Source: Sphingobacteriaceae bacterium UBA6709 (GTDB lineage: Bacteria > Bacteroidota > Bacteroidia > Sphingobacteriales > Sphingobacteriaceae). From it: a DNA stretch of 53,185 nucleotides. Both the position numbers and the translations under genes were made by a program. Position 1 is the stretch's first letter; every line of letters begins with the position of its first letter. Under the pieces are notes generated by a model. That model worked only from the letters and a program-made list of their open reading frames with translations, made no database searches and was not told where the DNA came from. The stretch spans positions 32,566-85,750 of the forward strand of contig DKIV01000046.1 of assembly GCA_002454425.1 (NCBI GenBank), written 5' to 3'. Below are positions 9,057-16,879 of the stretch, piece by piece.

Positions 9057-9064
9057 CAAAGATA
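9057..9064 (-). promoter_or_regulatory. -7 element for the ABC exporter gene
   Basis: Minus-strand TATCTTTG, 16 bases before the ATG at 9040, which would give a leader of only about 10 bases. No well-spaced -33 TTG was found. Confidence 0.45.
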
Positions 9065-9145
9065 TGAATAGCGGCGCGAATATGAAGTATAAATGAGATA
9101 TGAGTTGCAATGGGCTATCATCAGCGGCGGCTGAGGTATCAGGAA

Positions 9146-10192
9146 TTACAGCCAGATCAGATCTTCCTGAACGAGAGGTTTTCTGAAATTTCGCATCACA
9201 TCACTTATTGACAGATTGCTATCGTGCTTCTCCATTAGCAATGCCAGCTTGCGTTTAGAGTTTTGTATTTCTTTGGAGTGTTTTACAAAAGCTATATAAC
9301 TCTTTACGATCCAAAAGCGTCCTAACAACAATTTCGGGATAACTTCCATAAATACTAATTGTAGATACCAAAGATACAACTGGGCGCCGTTAAGATGTAT
9401 TGCGTGCAACAGGAACTTATTTCTATAATAGATATATTTCACCCATTGCTTGGTTTTATATCGGCTGGTGCTGGCCATCACATGATGATAACATACGGAG
9501 CGATGTTCGTAATAGCACTTCCAATTGAGTCGCCATGCGCGTAATCCTAATTCAAAATCTTCAGAATAAAAAGGAGAGAAGATTTCGTCAAATCCTCCGA
9601 TCTCAAGGAGCTTCTTTTTGTCTATTAAAGCATTGGCCCCCGAAAGATACGTTGTAGGAATGAGATCATTGGGGTTCTTAGAATAGAAAAATTTTGTGGC
9701 TTTTATTTTCGCGCCATTTATGTCAATATATCTCGCGGCATCTTCAATAGTAGTTTTATCAACACCCATAATTCGCCCCATTACGCCAAAGGTGTCGGGT
9801 TGACTGAAGTAATGCCATTGATGCCGGAAATAATCCGGAGTAAGTTTAACGTCTGAGTTTAAGAGCAGTACAAGTTCATATTTAGCGACTTTCAGACCCT
9901 GATTGCATGAATAAGAAAATCCGCGATTCTCGTTGTTCCTTAGCAACTTGATACCAGGAAAATTGCTGAGTACAAAGGCATAAGAATCGTCTGTGGAACA
10001 GTCATCTACGACAATAATCTCATATTCAACACGTGCATTCTCCGCTGCAACTATTGTGTCATTCAAATATGCCTTCAATAGATGCTTCCCATTGTAATTG
10101 GGTATAATTATCGAAACGCTTTTTCTGCTGCACATAAATTTACAATCTGATTTAACGATGGGCAAATACCAATTGTATTGACCTGGAAGCAT
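9146..10192 (-). CDS. Glycosyltransferase family 2 (rhamnosyltransferase-like)
   Basis: 348-aa GT-A glycosyltransferase. SVSIIIPNYNGKHLL begins near residue 25, VVDDCSTDDS follows, then NRGFSYSCNQGL and the metal site LLLNSDVKL near 115. SGANALIDKKKLLEIGGFDE and FYSEDFELGLRAW mark the acceptor side and catalytic ED region, as in rhamnosyl- or galactofuranosyl-transferase-like GT2 proteins. The C-terminal 100 residues contain a hydrophobic stretch and an Arg/Lys-rich tail, so membrane contact is likely. A second in-frame ATG at 10135 starts just before the domain and may be the true start. Separated from the ABC gene by about 105 bases. Confidence 0.87.
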   Translation of the reverse strand: MLPGQYNWYLPIVKSDCKFMCSRKSVSIIIPNYNGKHLLKAYLNDTIVAAENARVEYEIIVVDDCSTDDSYAFVLSNFPGIKLLRNNENRGFSYSCNQGLKVAKYELVLLLNSDVKLTPDYFRHQWHYFSQPDTFGVMGRIMGVDKTTIEDAARYIDINGAKIKATKFFYSKNPNDLIPTTYLSGANALIDKKKLLEIGGFDEIFSPFYSEDFELGLRAWRLNWKCYYEHRSVCYHHVMASTSRYKTKQWVKYIYYRNKFLLHAIHLNGAQLYLWYLQLVFMEVIPKLLLGRFWIVKSYIAFVKHSKEIQNSKRKLALLMEKHDSNLSISDVMRNFRKPLVQEDLIWL

Positions 10193-10442
10193 TACGCTGA
10201 TTTTTTACATAACGCTACACTTTTAGAATCTTTTGGCTTTTTTTCGATCAAATGCTGTACGAAAGCTAAAGAACAACTTTGGTGAAATTGTTTTATTTCA
10301 CAAGCTTTTTGTTTTATAAACCACAGATTACTTTGAGCCAAATAGCCTGATTGAGTCTGTTTTTTTGCAATTCTAGTTAAAAAAGTGCAAAAAAATGTGA
10401 TCCTGTGCGTGATTGGGGGTGATTTATGTCAACTGATGTGGC
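10193..10442. other. Intergenic region with an orphan hairpin
   Basis: 250 bases without a credible gene. A 7-bp hairpin GTGAAAT/ATTTCAC lies at 10282-10301 with a 6-nt loop; on the plus strand it is followed by a TTTTT at 10306-10310. No plus-strand gene ends here, so its role is unclear. The rest is T/A-rich. Confidence 0.5.
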
Positions 10443-11324
10443 TTAGCGCTTTACAATTTTGTAATTGCGATACTCACCTAAGCGTATTCCTAGCATGCGC
10501 TCAATAAAGTGCAAGAGCTTGTATTTGGCACTCATGCGTTTGCGGAGAGCCTTTTTGTCAAAGTTGAATTCCCAGTTAATTTTCTCTATGCGGTTACGAA
10601 TAGCAGCGGGGTGTTCGCCTTCAAATCGCTCAAGTATATAGGCGTTATCGTATCCATAATCCACTTCTTCAGGAAAATGGTCGTTTATAAATTGATCTTC
10701 TTTATAGAAATGTAGAAAGTTTCTGATTTTGCTTGTCATCATTTTCGGAGGCTTTACCCAACCATAATGATAGATATAGGCATCTATCAGTTTTACATGT
10801 AATTTGTGTCCTGCTTTTCGGAAACCCTGAGCGTCGCGGTAGGAGTGCACTTGGGAGTTGTATTTTATAGCCCTGATTTCGCGGCGGTACCAATTTCGGG
10901 AGGTGCCTATATAATCATAGGAGCCATAAAAATGAAGATACTTGAATAGAAGTGCTTCCACTGTCTCATCATTCAGCGTTTCTTCCATTTCTTTTCTTAT
11001 TAAAGGTAATGATTTCTCATGCACACATTCGTCTCCCTGAATGTAAAAGGCCCAATCGGTATCCTGACTTATCGCCTGATATGCTTTATCAGTTTCCAAG
11101 GCGAATGTACGTCCTCCTTCACGTTGAGTATCATCCCATACGGTTTCAATAATCCTTATTTTATCTGAGTCGATTGATTGCAGCAATTCCAACGTGCTGT
11201 CCTCGGAATTTCCGTGAGCGATCACAAATTCATCGCATAAGGGTAGGATAGATAAAATTGCTTCTTTTATCGGATAGTCGTTCTTTACAGCATTCCGAAT
11301 GAAGGTGAAACCTGAAATCTTCAT
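10443..11324 (-). CDS. Glycosyltransferase family 2 (WaaE-like)
   Basis: About 293 aa. It matches the GT2 group that includes lipopolysaccharide core glucosyltransferases: ISGFTFIRNAVKNDYPI at the N-terminus, CDEFVIAHGNSEDST, and the metal-binding DWAFYIQGDE near residue 92, followed by RREIRAIK and a basic C-terminus. The start is set at ATG 11324 rather than the TTG at 11333, because the -7 promoter element (11331-11338) covers that TTG. The arrangement predicts a nearly leaderless transcript. Substrate unknown; a role in a core or surface glycan is inferred from the neighbouring glycosyltransferases. Confidence 0.83.
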   Translation of the reverse strand: MKISGFTFIRNAVKNDYPIKEAILSILPLCDEFVIAHGNSEDSTLELLQSIDSDKIRIIETVWDDTQREGGRTFALETDKAYQAISQDTDWAFYIQGDECVHEKSLPLIRKEMEETLNDETVEALLFKYLHFYGSYDYIGTSRNWYRREIRAIKYNSQVHSYRDAQGFRKAGHKLHVKLIDAYIYHYGWVKPPKMMTSKIRNFLHFYKEDQFINDHFPEEVDYGYDNAYILERFEGEHPAAIRNRIEKINWEFNFDKKALRKRMSAKYKLLHFIERMLGIRLGEYRNYKIVKR

Positions 11325-11330
11325 GGGTGA

Positions 11331-11359
11331 CAAATGTAATAAGAATGTACAGGGATCAA
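11331..11359 (-). promoter_or_regulatory. Bacteroidota promoter giving a leaderless transcript
   Basis: Minus strand: TTG (11357-11359), 18-base spacer, TACATTTG (11331-11338), then only six bases before the ATG at 11324. Transcription would start at or beside the start codon. Confidence 0.6.
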
Positions 11360-11660
11360 TAAGATGTGTATGGAAAAATATACTGTGTGTAGCAAAAGGG
11401 ACTACATATTGTCTGATGTGTATGTTTTTTAGTGCACAGGTGTAGCGAAAAAATGTTTTTGTAGTCGAAAATTCTTGCGCAGCTTCTGTTGAATATTGCC
11501 GTTCAAGGCTATATTGTTATTAATCAGAAGGTTTGTATTAAGCGTTTCAGGACGGATATTTGTATAGAAAACTAGATAATGAGGCGTAAATGTAGTTCGA
11601 TGCAAACCAAATATCGAATTGTAATGTTTATGCAAAAGAAAATGGTACAGCATTTGAATA
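11339..11660. other. Intergenic region upstream of ompA
   Basis: About 320 bases, T/A-rich. A minus-strand open frame at 11429-11674 (81 codons) has no recognisable domain, runs into the ompA promoter and has no start signal, so it is not called as a gene. Nothing else is seen. Confidence 0.5.
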
Positions 11661-11691
11661 TTTGGCGGTATCAAAGTATTAATTAAATTTG
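11661..11691 (+). promoter_or_regulatory. Consensus Bacteroidota promoter of ompA
   Basis: TTTG at 11661-11664, 19-base spacer, TAAATTTG at 11684-11691. This is close to the ideal -33/-7 arrangement, as expected for an abundant outer-membrane protein. Leader of about 45 bases, A-rich before the ATG. Confidence 0.75.
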
Positions 11692-11741
11692 CAACAAATT
11701 ACACAATTAAAAATTTGTTTAACCTTAAAAACAAACAGACA

Positions 11742-13001
11742 ATGAATTATTCTACAATTAAGAAAGTTGTTGCTGGTTCACTCCTGTCGGTAGCTACATT
11801 AGCTGCTTCTGCACAGGAAGGCACAACTTCTTCTGCCAAAGTGTTTGGTGGAAGTTCACAGTACAGAACCTGGTCTATTGGTGTAACTGGTGGTGTTTTA
11901 TCTCCAATTGGTCCATTCGGAACAAACGACTACAATGATTGGGAAGCTAACTTTGGTTACGGACTGTACATCAAAAAGCAATTAGCTCCTTCTTTCGGAT
12001 TGAAGTTAGATGCTCACAGAGGCAAATTATCTGGTAAAGCAGATGGTGCTACAGCTGCAGGTTTTCCTTCAGAGTTCAGCACTGACCTTAACTACGCTGT
12101 ATCATTGAAAGGTGTTGTTAACGTAGGTACTGTATCGTTCTTAAGCCGTCAGAAAAACGTTGGATTCTTCGTTCAGGGTGGTGCTGGTTTAACTGGTTAC
12201 GAGCCAAACGAGGATGGAAACAGTCGTTCAGAGCTTTTCATTCCAGTAGGTGCTGGTGTTAGCTTTAAATTAGGTGAAGTTGTTGCATTGAACCTTGGTT
12301 ATGATGTTAACTTCCTTGATGCTGATAACTTAGACGGTAACTGGAAAAACGGTTCTTCTAACAAAGATCGTTGGAGCTACGGTTACGCAGGTTTAGAGTT
12401 TACTCTTGGTAACAAATCTAAGCCAAGCTTACAGTGGTCAAACCCTGTTGCTATGATGTATGATGAATTGAAAGATCCTTCATTACGTCAGGAAGTTGAA
12501 GCTCTTAAGACTCGTGTAAGCACTTTAGAGAATACTGTTAACCAGTTATCAGCTGATGCTGACGGTGATGGTGTATCTGATCGTTTTGACAAGTGCCCAG
12601 GTACTCCTGCAGGTACAGTAGTTGACGGTGCTGGTTGCCCAATTCAGTTACCTACAGCAGCTGCTGCTACAGGAACTTATGGTAACATCCAGTTCGAGTT
12701 TGATAGCTCAGTGTTGAAAACTTCTTCTTACCCTACATTAGATAAGTTATCTGCTGACTTAAGAGCAAACTCTGCAGCTTCATTAAACCTTGATGGTTAC
12801 GCTTCTGCAGAAGGAACTGATGCTTATAACATGAATCTTTCTAAGGACAGAGCTAATTCAGTAAAAACTTACTTAGTAAACTCTGGTGTTGACGCAAGCC
12901 GCATCAATGCTACTGGTTACGGAGAAGCAAATCCTGTAGCTTCTAACTCAACTGAAGAAGGACGTGTTCAGAACCGTCGTGTTGAAATTAAAGTAAACTA
13001 A
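11742..13001 (+). CDS. ompA: OmpA family outer-membrane porin-like protein with TSP3 repeat
   Basis: About 419 aa. Signal peptide MNYSTIKKVVAGSLLSVATLAASAQ, cut after ASA-Q; then an N-terminal beta-barrel-like domain (to about residue 235) with alternating aromatic strands; then a short coiled-coil segment (LKTRVSTLENTVNQL); then one TSP3-type calcium repeat DADGDGVSDRFDKCPGTP; then the peptidoglycan-binding OmpA domain, with the FEFDSSVL start and the NLSKDRANSVKTYL and RVQNRRVEIKV blocks at the end. It anchors the outer membrane to the wall. The start is ATG 11742: the upstream frame adds nine residues without function, and the signal peptide begins here. Codon use is strongly biased (GGT, GCT, AAC, TTC), unlike the glycosyltransferases around it, which points to high expression. 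Confidence 0.94.
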   Translation: MNYSTIKKVVAGSLLSVATLAASAQEGTTSSAKVFGGSSQYRTWSIGVTGGVLSPIGPFGTNDYNDWEANFGYGLYIKKQLAPSFGLKLDAHRGKLSGKADGATAAGFPSEFSTDLNYAVSLKGVVNVGTVSFLSRQKNVGFFVQGGAGLTGYEPNEDGNSRSELFIPVGAGVSFKLGEVVALNLGYDVNFLDADNLDGNWKNGSSNKDRWSYGYAGLEFTLGNKSKPSLQWSNPVAMMYDELKDPSLRQEVEALKTRVSTLENTVNQLSADADGDGVSDRFDKCPGTPAGTVVDGAGCPIQLPTAAAATGTYGNIQFEFDSSVLKTSSYPTLDKLSADLRANSAASLNLDGYASAEGTDAYNMNLSKDRANSVKTYLVNSGVDASRINATGYGEANPVASNSTEEGRVQNRRVEIKVN

Positions 13002-13023
13002 TATTATATTAAGATATAGTTTG

Positions 13024-13051
13024 AAAAAGGGCCTTTAAAAGGCCCTTTTTT
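13024..13051 (+). terminator. Intrinsic terminator after ompA
   Basis: Arms AAAAAGGGCC (13024-13033, one base of register freedom) and GGCCCTTTTT (13041-13050), ending in a T-run. Lies 23 bases after the ompA stop. Confidence 0.85.
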
Positions 13052-13142
13052 GTTAACATCCGCCTTTCTCTTCCAGCTCTCTCTTTACGCTACCCCTTCT
13101 TACGCTCTCTCATCTGGCATTAGTCAGCCTGCAACTAACTCT

Positions 13143-13892
13143 ATGAATCCTCTGGTGACTATAATTACCGTAGTATATAATAATGTACATGCAATTCGTG
13201 GTACGATTGAGAGTGTTCTGGCTCAAAAATCCTCTGAGATTGAGTTTCTTGTTATTGATGGTGGGTCTACTGATGGAACCATTGATATTATCGAAGAGTA
13301 CCACGGAAAAATTGACAGGGTAATCTCCGAGAAGGATTCCGGCATTTTTCATGCGATGAATAAAGGAATCCGGTTGGCGCGGGGACAATACGTAAATTTC
13401 ATGAATAGCGGCGATACGTTTTCGTCTCCGGATATTATCGCTGAACTTATTCCCTTGCTATCTTTTGCAACGTATGATGTTATTTATGGTGATATTTACG
13501 TTGCTACACAAGGAGGAAATACTATTAAGAAGTCTGCTCCCAATCCCTTGGTAGTACGGCATCGTATTCCTTTCTGTCATCAAAGTGCGTTTGTAAAGAC
13601 CTCAGTCCTGCGCGAGTTTGAATTCGATGAGAAATTTCGTATGTCTGCCGATTTCAAGTTTTTTAAGCAGTGTTATCTTGGCGGTAAGAGCTTTTATAAC
13701 GCGGGTGCCGTTATCTGTAATTTCGACAAGACAGGGATCTCGAATACGAATCGTGCGGCAGGCCTGCGCGAGAACATGCGGATCATCCGTGAGTTGGAAG
13801 GAGGAGCTTCGGGACTTATAAACCTATCCAGAACAGCATTGGTTCTCGGCTGGTTGCGTTTACGAAAGGCTTTCAAGAGCCTTCGTCGCTGA
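13143..13892 (+). CDS. Glycosyltransferase family 2 (WcaA-like)
   Basis: 249 aa from ATG 13143, directly before the GT2 domain (PLVTIITVVYNNVHAI). A longer frame from 13050 would begin inside the ompA terminator, so it is rejected. IDGGSTDGTIDII, DSGIFHAMNKGIRLARGQY and the metal region MNSGDTF near residue 85 place it in the same subgroup as the enzyme at 4642-5463; CHQSAFVK and SADFKFFKQ follow. The C-terminus is basic. It stands alone between ompA and the ribosomal protein operon, away from other glycan genes, and its substrate is unknown. Its promoter is not obvious. Confidence 0.86.
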   Translation: MNPLVTIITVVYNNVHAIRGTIESVLAQKSSEIEFLVIDGGSTDGTIDIIEEYHGKIDRVISEKDSGIFHAMNKGIRLARGQYVNFMNSGDTFSSPDIIAELIPLLSFATYDVIYGDIYVATQGGNTIKKSAPNPLVVRHRIPFCHQSAFVKTSVLREFEFDEKFRMSADFKFFKQCYLGGKSFYNAGAVICNFDKTGISNTNRAAGLRENMRIIRELEGGASGLINLSRTALVLGWLRLRKAFKSLRR

Positions 13893-13984
13893 AAATTATA
13901 AGATTGTTTTTTCAGTTGCATCCTTATCTTTTCCTTGTTCAAGGAATCTCGCGTCTCTGCGAGTAAATAAAAATACTTTTATGC

Positions 13985-14015
13985 TTGTATCTTAGTGAAT
14001 TATATTCTACTTTTG
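13985..14015 (+). promoter_or_regulatory. Consensus promoter of the rplM-rpsI-rpsB operon
   Basis: TTG at 13985-13987, 20-base spacer, TACTTTTG at 14008-14015. A small hairpin CCCGT/ACGGG follows at about 14021-14034 within the leader. Confidence 0.75.
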
Positions 14016-14068
14016 CAGTCCCGTTTTTACGGGAATAGAAATTGTTTAATTAATTTAATATCAAGCAA

Positions 14069-14512
14069 GTGAATACGTTAAGTTACAAAACTGTCTCTGC
14101 CAACAAAAAGACCGTTAACAAGGAATGGGTAGTTGTTGACGCTCAGGGCGAGATTTTGGGGCGCTTGTGCTCAAAAATTGCCATGATGATTCGTGGTAAA
14201 CACAAGCCTACGTTTACCCCAAACGTAGACTGCGGTGATAATGTAATCGTTATCAATGCAGACAAAGTAAAATTAACAGGAAACAAACTAAGCGACAAAG
14301 TTTATGTTCGTTACACTGGTTATCCCGGAGGTCAGCGTTTCGTTTCTCCTAAAGTATTAATGGCAAAACATCCAGAGCGCATCATTGAGAAAGCAGTTCG
14401 TGGTATGTTGCCTAAGAACCGTTTGGGTCGTGCCTTATATGGTAATCTGCATGTTTATGCGGGTAGCACACATCCACACAGTGCTCAGGATCCCAAAGAA
14501 GTTAAACTTTAA
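14069..14512 (+). CDS. rplM: 50S ribosomal protein L13
   Basis: Early-assembly protein of the large subunit, 147 aa, the usual length. Marks are EWVVVDAQGEILGRLCSKIA near residues 20-40, HKPTFTPNVDCGDNVIVINA near 45-65, and the C-terminal RMLPKNRLGR block. The start codon is GTG at 14069. First gene of rplM-rpsI-rpsB, 16 bases before rpsI, under the consensus promoter at 13985-14015. Confidence 0.97.
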   Translation: MNTLSYKTVSANKKTVNKEWVVVDAQGEILGRLCSKIAMMIRGKHKPTFTPNVDCGDNVIVINADKVKLTGNKLSDKVYVRYTGYPGGQRFVSPKVLMAKHPERIIEKAVRGMLPKNRLGRALYGNLHVYAGSTHPHSAQDPKEVKL

Positions 14513-14528
14513 TTAAAAGAGAAGAGAA

Positions 14529-14915
14529 ATGTCAACTACTAACACTTCAGGAAGAAGAAAAACTGCAGTTGCCCGTATTTATTTAACTGAAGGCAACGGC
14601 GCTATTACCGTAAACGGTAAAAACTACACTGAATACTTTCCTACTTTGCCTTTACAATACATCATCAATCAATCATTGGAAGTTTCCGGAAATGGCGGAA
14701 AATTCGATATCAATGTAAATGTTGCTGGTGGTGGTGTTAAAGGACAAGCGGAAGCTGTTCGTTTAGCAATTGCTAAAGCTATTGTTGAATTAGATCCGGA
14801 AGCTAAACCAGCTTTACGTGCTAAAGGTTTAATGACACGCGATGACAGAATGGTTGAGCGTAAGAAACCAGGACGCAGAAAAGCTCGTAGAAGATTTCAA
14901 TTTAGTAAACGTTAA
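14529..14915 (+). CDS. rpsI: 30S ribosomal protein S9
   Basis: 128 aa, full length. It begins TSGRRKTAVARIYLTEGNG, contains VAGGGVKGQAEAVRLAIAKA near residues 63-84, and ends with the basic tail KKPGRRKARRRFQFSKR, whose last residues reach the P-site tRNA in the ribosome. Only a weak purine stretch (AGAGAAGAG) precedes the ATG. Cotranscribed with rplM and rpsB. Confidence 0.97.
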   Translation: MSTTNTSGRRKTAVARIYLTEGNGAITVNGKNYTEYFPTLPLQYIINQSLEVSGNGGKFDINVNVAGGGVKGQAEAVRLAIAKAIVELDPEAKPALRAKGLMTRDDRMVERKKPGRRKARRRFQFSKR

Positions 14916-14918
14916 TTT

Positions 14919-14925
14919 AAGGAGG
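14919..14925 (+). promoter_or_regulatory. Strong Shine-Dalgarno site before rpsB
   Basis: AAGGAGG ends eight bases before the rpsB ATG (14934). Most other genes in the window have no such element (ompA, rplM, tsf, pyrH, frr and recG leaders were looked at), so this site stands out. Confidence 0.8.
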
Positions 14926-14933
14926 ATCAAACA

Positions 14934-15743
14934 ATGGCTAGAACAACATATCAGGAACTACTTGATGCAGGTGTACACTTTGGTCACCTTACCCGTAAAT
15001 GGGATCCTAAAATGTCTCAGTACATTTTCATGGAACGTAACGGGATTCACATCATCGATTTAAATAAGACCTTAATCAAGGTTGAAGAGGCAGCAGCAGC
15101 AATCAAACAGATCGTTAAATCTGGTCGTAAGGTGCTTTTCGTTGCCACTAAGAAGCAAGCTAAAGATATCGTAGCAGAGCAAGCTAAAGCAGTAAACATG
15201 CCTTTCGTAACTGAGCGTTGGTTAGGTGGTATGTTAACAAACTTCGCTACTGTACGTAAGTCAATCAAGAAGATGTCTAACATCGACAAGATGACTAAAG
15301 ACGGTACTTATGATGTGCTTTCTAAGAAAGAGAAATTGATGATTCAGCGTGAGCGCGTTAAATTGGAAAATCTTTTGGGAGGTATTTCTGATCTTAACCG
15401 TCTTCCTGCGGCATTATTTCTTATCGACGTTAAGAAAGAACACATCGCTGTTACAGAAGCTCTGAAGTTAAATATTCCAACCTTTGCGATGGTAGATACA
15501 AACTCAGATCCTTCAAACATCGACTTTGCCATCCCTGCAAATGACGATGCTACTAAATCAATCTCTTTGATTACAAGCATCATTGTTAAAGCTATTCAGG
15601 AAGGTCTTGACGAGCGCAAGCGTGAGAAGGAAGATGAAGCTGAAAAAGAAGCGGCTGCATCTAAGGCTAACATTGACAATGGAAATGCTGAGGCTCCTGC
15701 ACGTGCTGAAAAGACTGTAGCTTCTGAAAACGAAGAAAACTAA
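14934..15743 (+). CDS. rpsB: 30S ribosomal protein S2
   Basis: 269 aa. Family marks: LLDAGVHFGHLTRKWDPKMSQYIF at residues 8-31, GRKVLFVATKKQAKDIV near 62-78, the WLGGMLTNF block near 98, and DVKKEHIAV and the switch region PTFAMVDTNSDP near 165-195. The acidic, Lys/Glu/Ala-rich C-terminal extension (about residues 225-269) is longer than in E. coli (241 aa in total) and looks disordered. It is the last gene of rplM-rpsI-rpsB; a terminator separates it from tsf. The strong Shine-Dalgarno site before it is unusual here. Confidence 0.97.
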   Translation: MARTTYQELLDAGVHFGHLTRKWDPKMSQYIFMERNGIHIIDLNKTLIKVEEAAAAIKQIVKSGRKVLFVATKKQAKDIVAEQAKAVNMPFVTERWLGGMLTNFATVRKSIKKMSNIDKMTKDGTYDVLSKKEKLMIQRERVKLENLLGGISDLNRLPAALFLIDVKKEHIAVTEALKLNIPTFAMVDTNSDPSNIDFAIPANDDATKSISLITSIIVKAIQEGLDERKREKEDEAEKEAAASKANIDNGNAEAPARAEKTVASENEEN

Positions 15744-15784
15744 GAATTGTCCGGAGCGTTTGCTTCAGATGATTTTATAAATAA

Positions 15785-15828
15785 CCCGGAAGCGTCAGAT
15801 CTCTTGTCTGTCGCTTTCGGGCTTTTTT
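15785..15828 (+). terminator. Intrinsic terminator between rpsB and tsf
   Basis: Arms CCCGGAAGCGTCAGA (15785-15799) and TCTGTCGCTTTCGGG (15807-15821) pair with one mismatch and one G-U, followed by a TTTTTT run. It implies that tsf has its own promoter or depends on read-through. Confidence 0.85.
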
Positions 15829-15943
15829 GCTCAAAAGTTGGTTTGTCTGTTTGTTCCATGTTTTCTTAATATTAAGATAACCTGCGCTACCTCTGGGCTT
15901 ACTAATTTTATGTACTAAATATTAAAACTTAAAAAACATAGAA

Positions 15944-16783
15944 ATGTCAACTGTACAAATCTCTGCTTCAGATGTAAATAAACTGCGCCAGCAGACTGGT
16001 GCCGGTATGATGGATTGCAAGAAAGCTTTGACTGAATCAAATGGTGATTTCGAAGCTGCTATCGATTACCTTCGTAAAAAAGGCGCTAAAGTAGCTGCTA
16101 GCCGTCAGGATCGCGAGTCTAACGAAGGTGTTGTTATTGCTAAGACTACTGCTGATGGCAAACGCGGAGTAATTGTTGAAGTTAATTGCGAAACTGACTT
16201 CGTTGCTAAGAATGCTGATTTTATCGCTTTTGCTAATAGCATCGCGGATCTTGCTGTTGAGAAAAATCCTGCCACACTTGAGGAGTTAACTGCATTAGAA
16301 CTTAGTGGTGCAAAGATCTCTGACCTTATTCTTGATCAAACTGGAAAAATTGGTGAGAAGATCGGCGTAAGCAAATACGAAGTTGTTAGCGGTGAAAAAG
16401 TTATTGCTTATATCCACGGTAACTACCGTTTAGGTGTTCTTGTTGCATTAAGCGCTGATGCTGAAGGTGCTGAAGAAGCTGGTAAAGATGTTGCTATGCA
16501 GATTGCTGCGATGAATCCGGTAGCTCTTGATAAGAGTGATGTAGATTCTCGTACTATTGAGCGTGAGCTTGAAATTGCAAAAGAGCAAATCCGTGCTGAG
16601 GGCAAACCTGAAGAGATGGTTGAAAAAATCGCTCAGGGTAAGCTTAACAAGTTCTACAAAGACTCTACACTTCTTAACCAGGAGTTCGTAAAAGATTCTT
16701 CAAAGAACGTTGCTCAGTTCCTGAATAGCGTAGCTAAAGATCTTACTGCTACTGGCTTCAAACGTGTTCAGTTAGGCGCATAG
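15944..16783 (+). CDS. tsf: Elongation factor Ts
   Basis: Nucleotide exchange factor that recycles EF-Tu from GDP to GTP. 279 aa. N-terminal UBA-like module DVNKLRQQTGAGMMDCKKALTE at residues 9-30 with the TGAGMMDCK signature; then LRKKGAKVAASRQDRESNEG, and the EF-Tu contact block VEVNCETDFVAKN near 83-95. The C-terminal half carries the dimerisation domain. The start follows an A-rich leader without Shine-Dalgarno. Between rpsB (200 bases away, with a terminator between) and a minus-strand GT2; no TAnnTTTG with good spacing was found upstream. Confidence 0.97.
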   Translation: MSTVQISASDVNKLRQQTGAGMMDCKKALTESNGDFEAAIDYLRKKGAKVAASRQDRESNEGVVIAKTTADGKRGVIVEVNCETDFVAKNADFIAFANSIADLAVEKNPATLEELTALELSGAKISDLILDQTGKIGEKIGVSKYEVVSGEKVIAYIHGNYRLGVLVALSADAEGAEEAGKDVAMQIAAMNPVALDKSDVDSRTIERELEIAKEQIRAEGKPEEMVEKIAQGKLNKFYKDSTLLNQEFVKDSSKNVAQFLNSVAKDLTATGFKRVQLGA

Positions 16784-16817
16784 TTTTATCAATTATTGAT
16801 ATCACTATAGAAGATAT

Positions 16818-16853
16818 AGGGGCGACATTCGATCGGATGTCGCCCCTGTTTTA
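16818..16853. terminator. Bidirectional-looking terminator between tsf and the convergent GT2
   Basis: Arms GGGGCGACAT (16819-16828) and ATGTCGCCCC (16837-16846), 8-nt loop, then TGTTTTATTT. It ends tsf and sits between convergent genes. Confidence 0.8.
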
Positions 16854-16879
16854 TTTATGACTCTTCTAATGAATGGCTA

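Noticed and set aside
11429..11674. 81-codon minus-strand open frame upstream of ompA
   Set aside because: No recognisable domain, A/T-driven composition, and it runs close to the consensus ompA promoter; nothing supports translation.
13050..13142. N-terminal extension of the GT2 at 13143
   Set aside because: It begins inside the ompA terminator and encodes a stretch outside the GT2 domain; ATG 13143 directly precedes the domain.
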